Assembly: GCA_000424365.1 (NCBI GenBank)
Contig: AUJT01000016.1
Location: 1 to 64,000 of the forward strand
DNA: 64,000 bases
DNA from: Lachnospiraceae bacterium NK4A144
GTDB taxonomy: Bacteria > Bacillota > Clostridia > Lachnospirales > Lachnospiraceae
Direction: 5' to 3'
The translations under genes were made by a program, and so were the position numbers. This document shows positions 41,060 through 50,833 of the stretch, in pieces. Below the pieces are notes generated by a model. The model was not told where the DNA came from. It did no database searches and saw nothing but the letters and a program-made list of their open reading frames with translations. Position 1 is the first letter of the stretch. Every line of letters starts with the position of its first letter.

Positions 41060-42547
41060 ATGAAAAGAAGCGCAGGTGTATTAATGCCGATAGCATCACT
41101 ACCTTCTGAGTACGGTATCGGCAGTTTTTCAAAAGAAGCATATGAATTTGTAGACAACGTGGCAGAGTCAGGACTCAATTTGTGGCAGCTCCTGCCTCTA
41201 GGGCCGACGAGCTATGGTGACAGCCCGTATTCTTCTTTTTCAACCTTTGCGGGAAACCCATATTTTATCGATCTTGACAGGCTTGTAGAGAAAAAGTGGC
41301 TTACAAAAGCGGAAATCGCGGAATATGATTTCGGAAAGAATAAAGACCGTGTAGATTACGGAAAAATCTACACTTCACGGTTTAAAGTGTTGAAAAAAGC
41401 CTTTGAAAAAAGTAATATAGAAAAATCGGCTGATTTTAAGGCTTTTGTAAAAGAAAATGCCTTTTGGCTTGAAGACTATGCTTTATATATGGCAGTTAAA
41501 AATTCCTTTGACGGACTTAGCTGGCTCAAATGGGATGAACCAATAAGACGCAGGGAAGAAAAGGCGCTTGCCGAAGCCAGAAAAAAGTTTGCTAAAGAGA
41601 TCGTATTTTACGAGTTTCAGCAGTTCGAATTTGCGGAAGAATGGAAAGCTCTGAAAGAATATGCTAATGAAAAGGGCATACGTCTTATCGGTGATATTCC
41701 GATCTACGTAGCTATGGACAGCGCAGATGCGTGGGCTCATCCGGAGATGTTCCAGTTTGATGAAAATCTGGAGCCAAAGGCTGTTGCAGGCTGCCCGCCT
41801 GATGGATTTTCCGCAACAGGACAGCTTTGGGGAAATCCTCTTTACGACTGGGATTATCATAAAGAAACCGGTTTTGAATGGTGGATGAAGCGCTTAAAGA
41901 AGTGCTTTGAACTTTATGATATTGTTCGTATTGATCATTTCCGCGGTTTTGACGCATATTATTCCATTCCTTATCCTGCAAAGGATGCAAGGGGCGGAAA
42001 GTGGAAGAAGGGACCGGGCTATGAGCTTTTTGCAGAGATGAAAAAGCAGCTCGGAGAACGTGAAGTTATCGCGGAAGATCTGGGATTCCTGACTCCTTCG
42101 GTTCGAAGGCTCGTAAAGAGGACAGGGTATCCCGGTATGAAGATATTGGAATTTGCGTTTGATTCCAGAGATGAATCTGACTATCTGCCTCATAATTATG
42201 AGCATAATTCTGTAGTTTATACAGGAACTCATGACAATGATACCGTGCTCGGATGGTACAGATCTATCTGTGCAGCGGATCGCAGATTTGCGGAGAAGTA
42301 CATGGATCTAAAGGGAGTTCCGGAAGAAGAGATCCCATGGAAATTCATAAGAGCCGCGTTTGCAAGCGTGTCCGATATCTGTATCATACCCATGCAGGAT
42401 TTTCTCGGACTTGGCGGAGAAGCGCGTATCAATACACCGTCAACTCTCGGCAAAAACTGGGAATGGCGTATGCGTAAGAGTGCTTTTTCTAAAAAAATCA
42501 GGAAGCGGATAGCCGAGTATGTAAAGCTTTATGCCAGAAATAGATAA
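41060..42547 (+). CDS. malQ: 4-alpha-glucanotransferase (GH77)
   Basis: 495 residues, AAGGGG 9 nt before ATG 41060. GH77 signature: SGLNLWQLLPLGPTSYGDSPYSSFSTFAGNPYFID at the start, IPIYVAMDSADAWAHPEMFQFD, nucleophile Asp in VRIDHFRGF, acid/base Glu in VIAEDLGFLTP, and THDNDT with the transition-state Asp. Transfers glucan chains between maltodextrins in the cytoplasm, releasing glucose. Last gene of the uptake operon, ending in a terminator; it confirms alpha-glucan use. Confidence 0.95.
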   Translation: MKRSAGVLMPIASLPSEYGIGSFSKEAYEFVDNVAESGLNLWQLLPLGPTSYGDSPYSSFSTFAGNPYFIDLDRLVEKKWLTKAEIAEYDFGKNKDRVDYGKIYTSRFKVLKKAFEKSNIEKSADFKAFVKENAFWLEDYALYMAVKNSFDGLSWLKWDEPIRRREEKALAEARKKFAKEIVFYEFQQFEFAEEWKALKEYANEKGIRLIGDIPIYVAMDSADAWAHPEMFQFDENLEPKAVAGCPPDGFSATGQLWGNPLYDWDYHKETGFEWWMKRLKKCFELYDIVRIDHFRGFDAYYSIPYPAKDARGGKWKKGPGYELFAEMKKQLGEREVIAEDLGFLTPSVRRLVKRTGYPGMKILEFAFDSRDESDYLPHNYEHNSVVYTGTHDNDTVLGWYRSICAADRRFAEKYMDLKGVPEEEIPWKFIRAAFASVSDICIIPMQDFLGLGGEARINTPSTLGKNWEWRMRKSAFSKKIRKRIAEYVKLYARNR

Positions 42548-42558
42548 TGAAATTAAGG

Positions 42559-42582
42559 GCGGGGCGTGCAAGCCCCGCTTTT
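42559..42582 (+). terminator. Terminator between malQ and the regulator gene
   Basis: GCGGGGC (42559-42565) pairs with GCCCCGC (42572-42578), loop GTGCAA, then TTTT. It lies upstream of the chosen regulator start, supporting that start. Confidence 0.7.
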
Positions 42583-42609
42583 AACGGGGGAAGGAAGAGT
42601 AACGGCCTG

Positions 42610-43644
42610 ATGAATTCTGTGAATATAAGAGATATAGCCAGGATGTGCGGAGTGGGTGTAAGCACGGTATCCCGGGCTATAAATAATCATCCGGACATAA
42701 ATCCGGAAACAAAAGAAAAAATACTTCAGTGCATTGCGGATAATAATTATATTCCAAATAACAGTGCACGAAATCTTAAAAGACAGGAATCAAGGGTCAT
42801 TGCTGTTTTGATCAAGGGTCTGACAAATACCTTCCTTATAGAAATGATCCAGTTATTGGAAAAAGAAATTAAGCGTCATGGATACACTATGGCGCTTGAA
42901 CGTGTTCATTTTGATCAGGACGAAGTGGATATCGCCCTTGAGCTCGTAAAGGAAAAAAGACTTCGTGGCATCATCTTCCTCGGAGGAGATTTTGAGAACC
43001 GCGTAAGTAAACTTAAGGAGCTTGATGTTCCTTTTATCCTCAGTACAGCAGGATCACAGCCGGAAGACATCAGCGAAGATGAGTATTCCTCAGTATCGGT
43101 AGCGGATATGGAGGAAGGCTATAAGATGACAGAGTACCTCATAAAGAACGGACATAAGAGGATCGCAATGATCTCCGCTAAAACAGATGATGAGAGTATA
43201 GGTAAGCTGAGACTTCGCGGATATAAAAAGGCGCTCGAGGATAATGGTATCCCGTTTGATCCCGAACTTGTAATGTTTATGAGACCGGATATCGAAGACT
43301 ATTCCATGGAAAACGGCTATGAGGTCACAAAGCAGTTTCTGGCAAAAAAAGTGCCCTTTACAGCTCTTTTTGCCGTATCTGATACGTTGGCGATAGGCGC
43401 GATAAGAGCTTTTTACGAAGCGGGGATAAAAGTACCGGATGACGTATCTTTAGTGGGATTTGATGGAGTGGAAGCCGGAAAATTTTCCTGTCCTGCCCTT
43501 ACTACTATGGGACAGCCGGTGCGCGAAATGGCAAAAGAAACTGTAGATATCCTTTTCGGTATCATAGACGGACATGGCGAACACAAGCACAAGATCTGTC
43601 AGGCACATCTGGTAGAAAGAGAATCCGTAAAGAAGATAAACTAA
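42610..43644 (+). CDS. LacI-family regulator of maltodextrin genes
   Basis: 344 residues. ATG 42610 is chosen because GGGGGAAGGAAG precedes it and the frame upstream crosses a terminator. N-terminal helix-turn-helix: NIRDIARMCGVGVSTVSRAINNHPDINPETKEKI, with hinge PNNSARNLKR. Residues 60-344 form the sugar-binding domain (VIAVLIKGLTNTFLIEMIQLLEKE to LTTMGQPVREMAKETVDILF). Probably a MalR-like repressor binding the TCGGAA-type palindromes at 37664-37703 and 39218. Its own promoter is not evident; some transcription may read through the malQ terminator. Confidence 0.9.
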   Translation: MNSVNIRDIARMCGVGVSTVSRAINNHPDINPETKEKILQCIADNNYIPNNSARNLKRQESRVIAVLIKGLTNTFLIEMIQLLEKEIKRHGYTMALERVHFDQDEVDIALELVKEKRLRGIIFLGGDFENRVSKLKELDVPFILSTAGSQPEDISEDEYSSVSVADMEEGYKMTEYLIKNGHKRIAMISAKTDDESIGKLRLRGYKKALEDNGIPFDPELVMFMRPDIEDYSMENGYEVTKQFLAKKVPFTALFAVSDTLAIGAIRAFYEAGIKVPDDVSLVGFDGVEAGKFSCPALTTMGQPVREMAKETVDILFGIIDGHGEHKHKICQAHLVERESVKKIN

Positions 43645-43691
43645 AAGTTTCTGATTATTTAATTTGTTGCGTAGAGCAGATAAGAGTATAC

Positions 43692-43724
43692 TTAGGAAAG
43701 ACTGGGAAAATCGGTCTTTCCTAA
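43692..43724 (+). terminator. Terminator of the regulator gene
   Basis: TTAGGAAAGAC (43692-43702) and GTCTTTCCTAA (43714-43724), perfect 11-bp stem; tail is only partly T-rich. Confidence 0.65.
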
Positions 43725-43751
43725 TATTCTTTTAAAACAAATGGAGACCAT

Positions 43752-44237
43752 ATGGAAAATCGTGAAATTGAGCGTAAATGGCTCGTAAAGAAAGTCCCTT
43801 TTGAACTGGATGGTTATGAATGTCTTGAAATTGAGCAGGCATATCTCTCGTCATCTCCGACGGTCAGAGTACGTAAGGAGAACGATCACTTTTATCTCAC
43901 TTACAAAGCGGCCCGCAATACACCGGGAAATAACGACATCTCGCATGAGGAATATAATCTGCCGCTTGATGAGAGAACCTACCTTCATTTAAGAAAAAAA
44001 AGAGACGGCAGGCTCATAACCAAAAAAAGGTATGTGATCCCTATAGAAAATTCGCTGAAGATCGAGCTTGATATATTTGAAGGCGATATTGCGCCGCTGA
44101 TCCTTGCTGAAGTTGAATTTCAGTCAGAGGAAGAAGCGCTTGCGTTTACAGGACCGGAATGGTTCGGAGAGGATGTTTCCTTTGACCGCAGATACAAAAA
44201 TGCAGTCATGGCAACAGATGAAAACTGGAAGTTATAA
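43752..44237 (+). CDS. CYTH-domain protein (triphosphate tunnel metalloenzyme)
   Basis: 161 residues. The CYTH motif ExExK is EIEIERK-type at the very start (NREIERKWLV). Basic and acidic strands of the tunnel follow: PTVRVRKENDHFYLTYKA, ISHEEYNLPL, RLITKKRYVIPIENSLKIELDIFEGDIAPLILAEVEF. Such enzymes usually hydrolyse inorganic triphosphate or other triphosphorylated compounds with a divalent metal. ATG after ATGGAGACC. It precedes the DJ-1 gene by 26 bp on the same strand, so probably one transcript. Confidence 0.9.
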   Translation: MENREIERKWLVKKVPFELDGYECLEIEQAYLSSSPTVRVRKENDHFYLTYKAARNTPGNNDISHEEYNLPLDERTYLHLRKKRDGRLITKKRYVIPIENSLKIELDIFEGDIAPLILAEVEFQSEEEALAFTGPEWFGEDVSFDRRYKNAVMATDENWKL

Positions 44238-44263
44238 ACTATCGTTTTTCGAGGAGGGTTATC

Positions 44264-44815
44264 ATGGAAAAAAAGGCAGTAGTATTTCTTGCGGACGGAT
44301 TTGAAGAAATCGAGGGTCTTACAACGGTAGATTTCTTAAGACGTGCAGGAGTTGATCTCATCACTGTTTCGATAATGGACAGCACGGAGATCATGGGTTC
44401 TCACGGTATTCCGATAGAAGCTGACATGATGATGAACGAGCTTAAGTATGATGATGTTGATATGTTCATCCTGCCGGGCGGCGGAGTCGGAACAGAGAAT
44501 CTGGAGCAGAGCGATAAGCTCAGAGACATCCTTATAAAAGCAAATAAGGCAGAAAAATTTATCTCAGCTATCTGCGCGGCACCGAGAGTTATCGGAAAGC
44601 TGGGATTCCTAAATGGAAAGAAGGCAACCTGTTATCCCGGAAATGAGAAGTTCCTCGAGGGAGCAGAGTATCATCCTGAGGAAAAAGCTGTTACAGACGG
44701 AAGATTTGTGACATCAAGAGGTATGGGCGCATCCATAGAGTTTGCAGCAGCAAATTGTGCGCAGCTTCTCGGACAGGAGAAAGCAGATGAGATACTGGCA
44801 CAGATTCAGTATTAA
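44264..44815 (+). CDS. DJ-1/PfpI-family protein
   Basis: 183 residues, strong GAGGAGGG before the ATG. The nucleophile Cys lies in ISAICAAPRVIGK near residue 104, the supporting Glu in GFEEIEGLTTVD near residue 15. This is the closest to human DJ-1/YajL rather than to the longer PfpI enzymes. Proposed roles in the family are redox sensing, glyoxalase or chaperone activity. Probably cotranscribed with the CYTH gene. Confidence 0.93.
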   Translation: MEKKAVVFLADGFEEIEGLTTVDFLRRAGVDLITVSIMDSTEIMGSHGIPIEADMMMNELKYDDVDMFILPGGGVGTENLEQSDKLRDILIKANKAEKFISAICAAPRVIGKLGFLNGKKATCYPGNEKFLEGAEYHPEEKAVTDGRFVTSRGMGASIEFAAANCAQLLGQEKADEILAQIQY

Positions 44816-44875
44816 TGCCCGTATTTAGTCAGATAAAATTGTGAAAAATGTATATGTTGTTTACAGTTTTTTAAC

Positions 44876-44904
44876 TGGATATTTGATTTCTGCTGTGTTA
44901 TACT
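44876..44904 (+). promoter_or_regulatory. Probable promoter of the tig operon
   Basis: TGGATA (44876-44881), 17-nt spacer, TATACT (44899-44904). No promoter fits between the hairpin described next and the tig ATG. Confidence 0.45.
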
Positions 44905-44938
44905 ACCTTGGTTATGACTGATAGTGCGCGCTGATATC

Positions 44939-44979
44939 ATGAGTCGCGCATCGAATCGCGAAATACGCGACTCATTTTT
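44939..44979 (+). terminator. Terminator-like hairpin in the tig leader
   Basis: ATGAGTCGCG (44939-44948) pairs with CGCGACTCAT (44966-44975), then TTTT. A second TCGCG (44956-44960) in the loop can compete for the same CGCGA, giving a short alternative stem. It may end DJ-1 transcripts or attenuate tig. Confidence 0.6.
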
Positions 44980-45010
44980 CTATATTTAAAACTGGAGGTT
45001 AGGAATTAAA

Positions 45011-46321
45011 ATGAGTTTACAGGTTGAAAAACTGGACCACAACATGGCAAAGCTTACCATCGAGGCAGCTGCAGAGGATTTTGAAAAGGCTGTTCAGCAG
45101 GCATATCTGAAGAACAGAGGAAAGATTTCTGTTCCGGGATTCCGTAAGGGTAAGGCACCCCGTGCCCTGATCGAGAAGATGTACGGCAAGGGAGTATTCT
45201 TTGAAGATGCGGCCAACGACCTGATTCCTGAAGCATATCAGAAGGCTGTTGAGGAGCATACAGAGCTCGATATCGTTTCCCGTCCTAAGATCGATGTTAC
45301 ACAGATCGAGAGCGGAAAGCCTTTCATCTTCACAGCAGAGGTTGCTCTTAAGCCTGAGGTTGAGCTTGGTAAGTACAAGGGCGTTAAGTGCGATGCTGTA
45401 GATACTTCTGTAACAGATGAAGAAGTTGACGCAGAGATCGAGAGACAGAGACAGAACAATGCACGTATGGTAGACGTTGAAGGTCGTGCTATCCAGGAGA
45501 AGGATATCGCCACTATCGACTTCGAGGGATTTGTTGACGGTGAGGCATTCGAAGGCGGAAAGAGCGAGAACTATGACCTTGAGATCGGTTCTCATTCCTT
45601 CATCGATACATTCGAAGATCAGCTGATCGGTAAGAACGCAGGCGATGAGACAGAAGTAAACGTTACATTCCCTGAGGATTATCAGGAGAAGTCTCTTGCA
45701 GGCAAGGCTGCTACATTCAAGGTAACAGTTAAGGGTATCAAGGAGAAGGAGCTTCCGGAGCTTAACAATGAGTTCGCTTCAGACGTTTCCGAGTTCGAGA
45801 CTCTTGCCGAGTTCAAGGAAGATACAAAGAAGAAGATCGCTGAACGTAAGGAGAACAACGCTAAGGCTGCTAAGGAAGATCAGCTTATCCAGGCTATCAT
45901 CGATGATTCCAAGATGGACATCCCGGATGCAATGATCGAGACAGAGGCAGATCAGCTTCTTCAGAACTATGCTATGAGACTTTCTTCTCAGGGCCTTTCA
46001 CTCGATATGTACCTTAAGTACACAGGTATGACAGTTGACAGACTCAGAGACCAGATGAAGGATCAGGCTGTTAAGAATATCCACAGCCGTCTCGTTCTCG
46101 AGGCAGTTGTTGCTGCAGAGAAGCTTGAGGCTACTGATGAAGAGTACAACAACGAGCTTCAGAAGATGGCTGACCAGTATAAGATGGAGATCGACAAGCT
46201 TAAGGATCTCGTAGGAGATAAGGAAGCAAAGAATATCAGAACAGATATCGCTATCCAGAAGGCTGTTGATCTGATCGTAGCAGAGGCTAAGGAGACAGCA
46301 CCTGAGAAGTCTGCTGAATAA
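45011..46321 (+). CDS. tig: Trigger factor
   Basis: 436 residues. Ribosome-bound chaperone and prolyl isomerase. The L23-binding signature GFRKGKAPR lies at residues 44-52. The FKBP-like domain runs from about 160 to 245 (IATIDFEGFVDGEAFEGGKSENYDLEIGSHSFIDTFEDQLIG), followed by the helical C-terminal arms. GGAGG before the ATG. First of the classical tig-clpP-clpX-lon-engB gene order. Confidence 0.97.
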   Translation: MSLQVEKLDHNMAKLTIEAAAEDFEKAVQQAYLKNRGKISVPGFRKGKAPRALIEKMYGKGVFFEDAANDLIPEAYQKAVEEHTELDIVSRPKIDVTQIESGKPFIFTAEVALKPEVELGKYKGVKCDAVDTSVTDEEVDAEIERQRQNNARMVDVEGRAIQEKDIATIDFEGFVDGEAFEGGKSENYDLEIGSHSFIDTFEDQLIGKNAGDETEVNVTFPEDYQEKSLAGKAATFKVTVKGIKEKELPELNNEFASDVSEFETLAEFKEDTKKKIAERKENNAKAAKEDQLIQAIIDDSKMDIPDAMIETEADQLLQNYAMRLSSQGLSLDMYLKYTGMTVDRLRDQMKDQAVKNIHSRLVLEAVVAAEKLEATDEEYNNELQKMADQYKMEIDKLKDLVGDKEAKNIRTDIAIQKAVDLIVAEAKETAPEKSAE

Positions 46322-46345
46322 TTAACCACCTGGTACGATGTGTGA

Positions 46346-46372
46346 CTGTATAATGGATCGTCCATTATACAG
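46346..46372. repeat. Perfect hairpin between tig and clpP
   Basis: CTGTATAATGGA (46346-46357), TCG, TCCATTATACAG (46361-46372). No T-run. It contains a TATAAT on the plus strand, so it could be a promoter element, an operator or a processing site. Confidence 0.55.
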
Positions 46373-46413
46373 TTGCTGTAAGAGTGCAAATAATGAGAAA
46401 GGTGTGTTGAGAA

Positions 46414-47025
46414 ATGTTAGTACCGACCGTCATAGAAACAACCAATAGAGGCGAACGGGCATTTGATATTTATTCCCGTCTGTTGAAGGAACGTATTATT
46501 TTCCTTGGAGATGAGGTTAACGATCAGACAGCAGGTCTTGTTGTTGCCCAGATGCTTTTCCTTGAAGCAGAAGATCCGGAAAAAGACATTCATTTTTATA
46601 TCAATAGTCCGGGCGGATCTGTAACAGCCGGCATGGCTATCTACGATACAATGAACTATATCAAGTGCGATGTATCCACTATTTGTATCGGAATGGCTGC
46701 ATCAATGGGAGCCTTTCTTCTTGCCGGTGGTGCAAAGGGCAAGCGTCTCGCACTTCCTAATGCCGAGATCATGATTCATCAGCCGTCAGGCGGAGCAAGA
46801 GGTCAGGCAACAGAGATCGAGATCACTGCAAGACAGATCCTTAAGACTAAGGAAAAGCTGAACAGGATCCTTTCCGAAAATACCGGTAAGCCGTTTGAAA
46901 CTGTCGCACAGGATACAGAGCGTGATAACTGGATGACAGCGGATGAGGCAAAGGAATATGGTCTGATCGATAGTATCGTTATCAGCCGTAGAGCTGCCGA
47001 AGAGGCTGCTGAGAAGCAGAAATAA
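46414..47025 (+). CDS. clpP: ATP-dependent Clp protease proteolytic subunit
   Basis: 203 residues, the normal size. Catalytic triad visible: Ser97 in GMAASMGAF, His122 in MIHQPSGG, Asp171 in TERDNWM. Forms the tetradecameric barrel fed by ClpX, encoded 31 bp downstream. AAGGTGTG upstream of the ATG. The IGF-loop hydrophobic clefts are present by family. Confidence 0.97.
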   Translation: MLVPTVIETTNRGERAFDIYSRLLKERIIFLGDEVNDQTAGLVVAQMLFLEAEDPEKDIHFYINSPGGSVTAGMAIYDTMNYIKCDVSTICIGMAASMGAFLLAGGAKGKRLALPNAEIMIHQPSGGARGQATEIEITARQILKTKEKLNRILSENTGKPFETVAQDTERDNWMTADEAKEYGLIDSIVISRRAAEEAAEKQK

Positions 47026-47056
47026 TACAGATAATGTATGAAGCAAGTGAGGGAAT

Positions 47057-48358
47057 ATGGCAAAAAACGGAGATGGAAAGATCAGATGCTCTTTCTGCAA
47101 TAAAACGCAGGATCAGGTTAGAAAGCTGATCGCAGGCCCTAACGGAGCTTATATTTGTGATGAGTGTATTGCAATCTGTGCCGACATCATTGAGGAGGAG
47201 ATGGACGAAAGCCCCATCCTCTCAAATGATGCGCAGATCAATCTGCTGAAGCCAAGAGAACTTCATGATTTTCTTGACCAGTATGTAGTAGGTCAGGAAG
47301 AAGCAAAGAAGGTTCTTTCGGTTGCGGTTTACAATCACTATAAGAGGATCATGGCGCCGAAGGACAATGATGTCGAGCTTCAGAAGAGTAATATCCTGAT
47401 GCTTGGTCCGACAGGTTCAGGAAAAACTCTTTTAGCACAGACACTTGCAAAGGTTCTTAATGTACCCTTTGCCATTGCTGATGCGACAAGTCTTACAGAA
47501 GCCGGTTATGTGGGTGAGGATGTTGAAAATATCCTCTTAAAGCTTATACAGGCTGCTGATTATGATATAGAGCGTGCTCAGGTTGGTATTATCTATATTG
47601 ATGAGATCGACAAGATCACACGTAAGGGTGAGAATGTTTCCATTACCCGTGATGTATCAGGTGAAGGAGTTCAGCAGGCATTGCTGAAGATCCTTGAGGG
47701 AACGGTTGCTTCCGTTCCTCCTCAGGGTGGAAGAAAGCATCCTCATCAGGAACTTATTCAGATTGATACTACAAATATTCTCTTTGTTTGCGGTGGTGCG
47801 TTCGAGGGACTCGACAAGATCGTCGAGACCAGACTCGACCAGAAGTCCATCGGCTTCAATGCTGAGATCGGCAAGAAGCGTGAGGACAATATCGGAGCTG
47901 TGTTCCACAAGGTTCTTCCCGGCGACCTTACAAAGTTTGGTCTTATCCCGGAGCTTGTAGGACGTCTCCCGGTAACTGTTGCACTGGATAACCTCGAGAG
48001 AGCTGATCTGGTCCGCATCCTTACCGAGCCTAAGAATGCTATTACAAAGCAGTACGTAAAGCTTCTTAGCCTCGATGATGTAAAGCTCACCTTTGAATCA
48101 GGTGCAGTTGAGGCGATCGCAGATAAGGCTCTTGCGCGCAAGACAGGTGCGAGAGGACTTCGTTCTATTCTCGAATCAACAATGATGGATGTTATGTACA
48201 GTGTTCCGTCAGATGAGTCGATAAGCGAAGTTATCGTTACAAAAGAAGCGGTTGAAGGTGTCAGCAATCCGTTACTCGTTCACTATGAACAGAGTGAGAG
48301 ACAGGCAAAGAAACCCGCAAAGAAAAAAATCAGAAAAGCTGGCGAGAGTTTAGCTTGA
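47057..48358 (+). CDS. clpX: ClpX ATPase, substrate unfoldase
   Basis: 433 residues. N-terminal C4 zinc-binding domain: [28 protein letters not shown]. Walker [13 protein letters not shown], Walker [14 protein letters not shown], pore loop GYVGED, sensor 2 [13 protein letters not shown]+ hexamer that unfolds tagged substrates for ClpP. Ends with a basic tail ([10 protein letters not shown]). Confidence 0.97.
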   Translation: MAKNGDGKIRCSFCNKTQDQVRKLIAGPNGAYICDECIAICADIIEEEMDESPILSNDAQINLLKPRELHDFLDQYVVGQEEAKKVLSVAVYNHYKRIMAPKDNDVELQKSNILMLGPTGSGKTLLAQTLAKVLNVPFAIADATSLTEAGYVGEDVENILLKLIQAADYDIERAQVGIIYIDEIDKITRKGENVSITRDVSGEGVQQALLKILEGTVASVPPQGGRKHPHQELIQIDTTNILFVCGGAFEGLDKIVETRLDQKSIGFNAEIGKKREDNIGAVFHKVLPGDLTKFGLIPELVGRLPVTVALDNLERADLVRILTEPKNAITKQYVKLLSLDDVKLTFESGAVEAIADKALARKTGARGLRSILESTMMDVMYSVPSDESISEVIVTKEAVEGVSNPLLVHYEQSERQAKKPAKKKIRKAGESLA

Positions 48359-48363
48359 TGTTT

Positions 48364-48405
48364 AACGGCAGGAAGGAGGCATGTACTTCATCCTGCCGTT
48401 TTGTT
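48364..48405 (+). terminator. Terminator-like hairpin between clpX and lon
   Basis: AACGGCAGGA (48364-48373) and TCCTGCCGTT (48391-48400), followed by TTGTTAT. Partial termination would lower lon relative to clpX. Confidence 0.7.
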
Positions 48406-48445
48406 ATAACATACTTATCAAAAACAAATAGGAAGCGGAGACAAT

Positions 48446-50815
48446 ATGGAAAAAAATGAAATTGAGATTATCAGAAAAGTTCCATGCGTGATCCTAAGCG
48501 GAATGTCAATCCTTCCGAATGTCCTTATCCATTTTGATCTGGATGATGAGAGATCAGTTGCTGCTGTCAACGCAGCTATGCTGGATGCTCAGGAGATCTT
48601 TCTTGCAACAGTTAAGACTGAGGAAGAAGAGAAGGATGAGGCTGAATTAAAAGAAGATGATCTGCATCAGATCGGCACGCTGGCAAAGATACGTCAGGTA
48701 ATAAAGATGCCGGGACACGTGGTCCGTATCATGATCGAGACACTGGAGCGTGGCCGCCTCATTAAATTTGCAGAGGAAGAAAAGTACAGGGTCGTAGAGG
48801 TAAAGACTTTTACTGAAGCGGAAGTGAATGATGTTGAGGATATAAAGGCAGAAGCCATGCGCCGCGATATCGAGGAGCTTTTTGCAGAGTTTATCAGTTT
48901 CTTCCCGAGGGTAGGTAAGGCATTCGGTAAGCAGTTTGAAGAGATAAAGGTTCTGTCTGAGCTGATGGATGCAGTTATCGCCAACATGCCTCTGGAATAT
49001 GATAAGAAGCAGATGGTCCTGGAGGCTGTTCCCTGCTCCGAGAGATATGAGAAAGTAAAGGAAATTCTCAGACAGGAAGTAGAAGTTGCCAGGATAAGAA
49101 GTGAGCTCGCAGAAAAGGTTCAGGGTAAGGTCGATGAGGACCACAAGGACTATATTCTGAGGCAGCAGATGCAGTATATTCGTGAAGAACTTGGTGAGAA
49201 GAGCGCTGAGGATGAAGCGGATAAGTATGAGAGGGAATGTCAGAAGCTCGATGCATCTGATGAAGTAAAGCAGCGTATCAGTAAGGAAATCGACAGATTT
49301 AGAAATACTCCGTCAGGTTCGTCAGAGAGCGGCGTAGAACAGCTTTATATAGAGACCTTACTGGAGATGCCGTGGAATAAAAAGTCTGTTGAAAATAAAT
49401 CTCTTGACCACGCGAAGGATATCCTTGAGAAGGATCATTATGGTCTCGAAAAGGTCAAGGAGCGTATGCTCGAATTTCTGGCAGTCAAAAATCTGACAGA
49501 AAGCGGACAGAGTCCTATAATACTTCTGGTGGGACCTCCGGGAACAGGAAAGACAAGTATAGCAAAGTCTATTGCAAAGGCTTTGGGACGTAAGTATATC
49601 CGTATAGCCCTTGGCGGTGTCAGGGATGAAGCGGAGATCCGTGGACATAGAAAGACCTATGTAGGAGCTATGCCTGGAGTGATAGCGTCAGGACTTCAGC
49701 ATGCGGGAGTCAGTAATCCGCTGGTCCTTCTTGATGAAGTAGACAAGGTCAGCTCTGAGTATCAGGGTGCAACAGCATCCGCTCTTCTCGAGGTACTTGA
49801 TTCTGAGCAGAATAAATTTTTCAGAGATCACTATATTGAGATACCGATAGATCTGTCTGATGTTCTCTTTATCGCTACGGCTAATACGACACAGAGTATA
49901 CCGGCGCCTCTGCTTGACCGTATGGAGGTCGTTGAGGTTTCCAGTTATACGGATAATGAAAAGTTTCATATAGCGAAGGATCATCTGATAAAGAAGCAGA
50001 TTAAGAAGAATGGGTTAAAGGCATCTAATCTAAAGATCTCAGACGCGGCTATACGTGGGATAATAGAGTCCTATACCAGAGAAGCCGGAGTCAGATCACT
50101 GGAACGCCGTATAGGAGAGATCTGCAGAAAAACCGCGCGGATCGTGTATACCGGTGAGAAAAAATCTGTCAGTGTATCGCCTAAAAATCTGGAGTCTTAC
50201 TTAGGCAAGGCAAAGTATCTGCCGGAAGATAAGGCAGGCACAGATTCTGTCGGAATCGTAAGAGGTCTTGCGTGGACTGCTGTTGGCGGAGTGACTCTGG
50301 AGATCGAAGTAAATACCATGCCGGGTAAAGGCAGCATGATGCTTACCGGACAGCTTGGTGATGTAATGAAAGAGTCAGCACAGGCGGCACTTTCTTATGT
50401 CAGATCGATCTGCTCGGATTATGGGGTAAAGACAGATTACTTCCATAAGCATGATTTTCATCTGCACATTCCGGAGGGAGCTGTCCCGAAGGATGGACCG
50501 TCGGCAGGTGTCACTATGGCGACGGCTCTTTTCAGCGCGGTGACCTGCAGCAAGGTTAGAGCGGATATTGCCATGACCGGAGAGATAACTCTGAGAGGAA
50601 GGGTACTCCCTATCGGAGGACTAAAGGAAAAGCTCCTGGCAGCGAAAAATGCAGGCATGAAGACGGTACTCATACCGGAAAAGAACAGACCGGATCTCCT
50701 GGAAATATCAGATGAGATCACCGGTGGCATGGATATAAAATGCGTGAAAGAGATGGCAGAGGTTCTGAATTTTGCCATCGTAAAGATGCCAAAAAGGGTA
50801 ATTGTTCACACATAA
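48446..50815 (+). CDS. lon: ATP-dependent Lon protease
   Basis: 789 residues. N-terminal substrate domain, with an acidic insertion (KTEEEEKDEAELKEDD) near residue 60. AAA+ module: Walker A LVGPPGTGKTSIAKS, Walker B PLVLLDEVDKV. C-terminal protease with catalytic Ser about 686 in KDGPSAGVTMA and catalytic Lys in GGLKEKLLAA. Degrades damaged and regulatory proteins. GGAAGCGGAG before the ATG. Confidence 0.97.
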   Translation: MEKNEIEIIRKVPCVILSGMSILPNVLIHFDLDDERSVAAVNAAMLDAQEIFLATVKTEEEEKDEAELKEDDLHQIGTLAKIRQVIKMPGHVVRIMIETLERGRLIKFAEEEKYRVVEVKTFTEAEVNDVEDIKAEAMRRDIEELFAEFISFFPRVGKAFGKQFEEIKVLSELMDAVIANMPLEYDKKQMVLEAVPCSERYEKVKEILRQEVEVARIRSELAEKVQGKVDEDHKDYILRQQMQYIREELGEKSAEDEADKYERECQKLDASDEVKQRISKEIDRFRNTPSGSSESGVEQLYIETLLEMPWNKKSVENKSLDHAKDILEKDHYGLEKVKERMLEFLAVKNLTESGQSPIILLVGPPGTGKTSIAKSIAKALGRKYIRIALGGVRDEAEIRGHRKTYVGAMPGVIASGLQHAGVSNPLVLLDEVDKVSSEYQGATASALLEVLDSEQNKFFRDHYIEIPIDLSDVLFIATANTTQSIPAPLLDRMEVVEVSSYTDNEKFHIAKDHLIKKQIKKNGLKASNLKISDAAIRGIIESYTREAGVRSLERRIGEICRKTARIVYTGEKKSVSVSPKNLESYLGKAKYLPEDKAGTDSVGIVRGLAWTAVGGVTLEIEVNTMPGKGSMMLTGQLGDVMKESAQAALSYVRSICSDYGVKTDYFHKHDFHLHIPEGAVPKDGPSAGVTMATALFSAVTCSKVRADIAMTGEITLRGRVLPIGGLKEKLLAAKNAGMKTVLIPEKNRPDLLEISDEITGGMDIKCVKEMAEVLNFAIVKMPKRVIVHT

Positions 50816-50833
50816 CCGGAAAGGAAATGATTT

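Noticed and set aside
42547-42609. Longer start of the LacI-type regulator
   Set aside because: It would translate through an intrinsic terminator and add residues before a normal LacI N-terminus.
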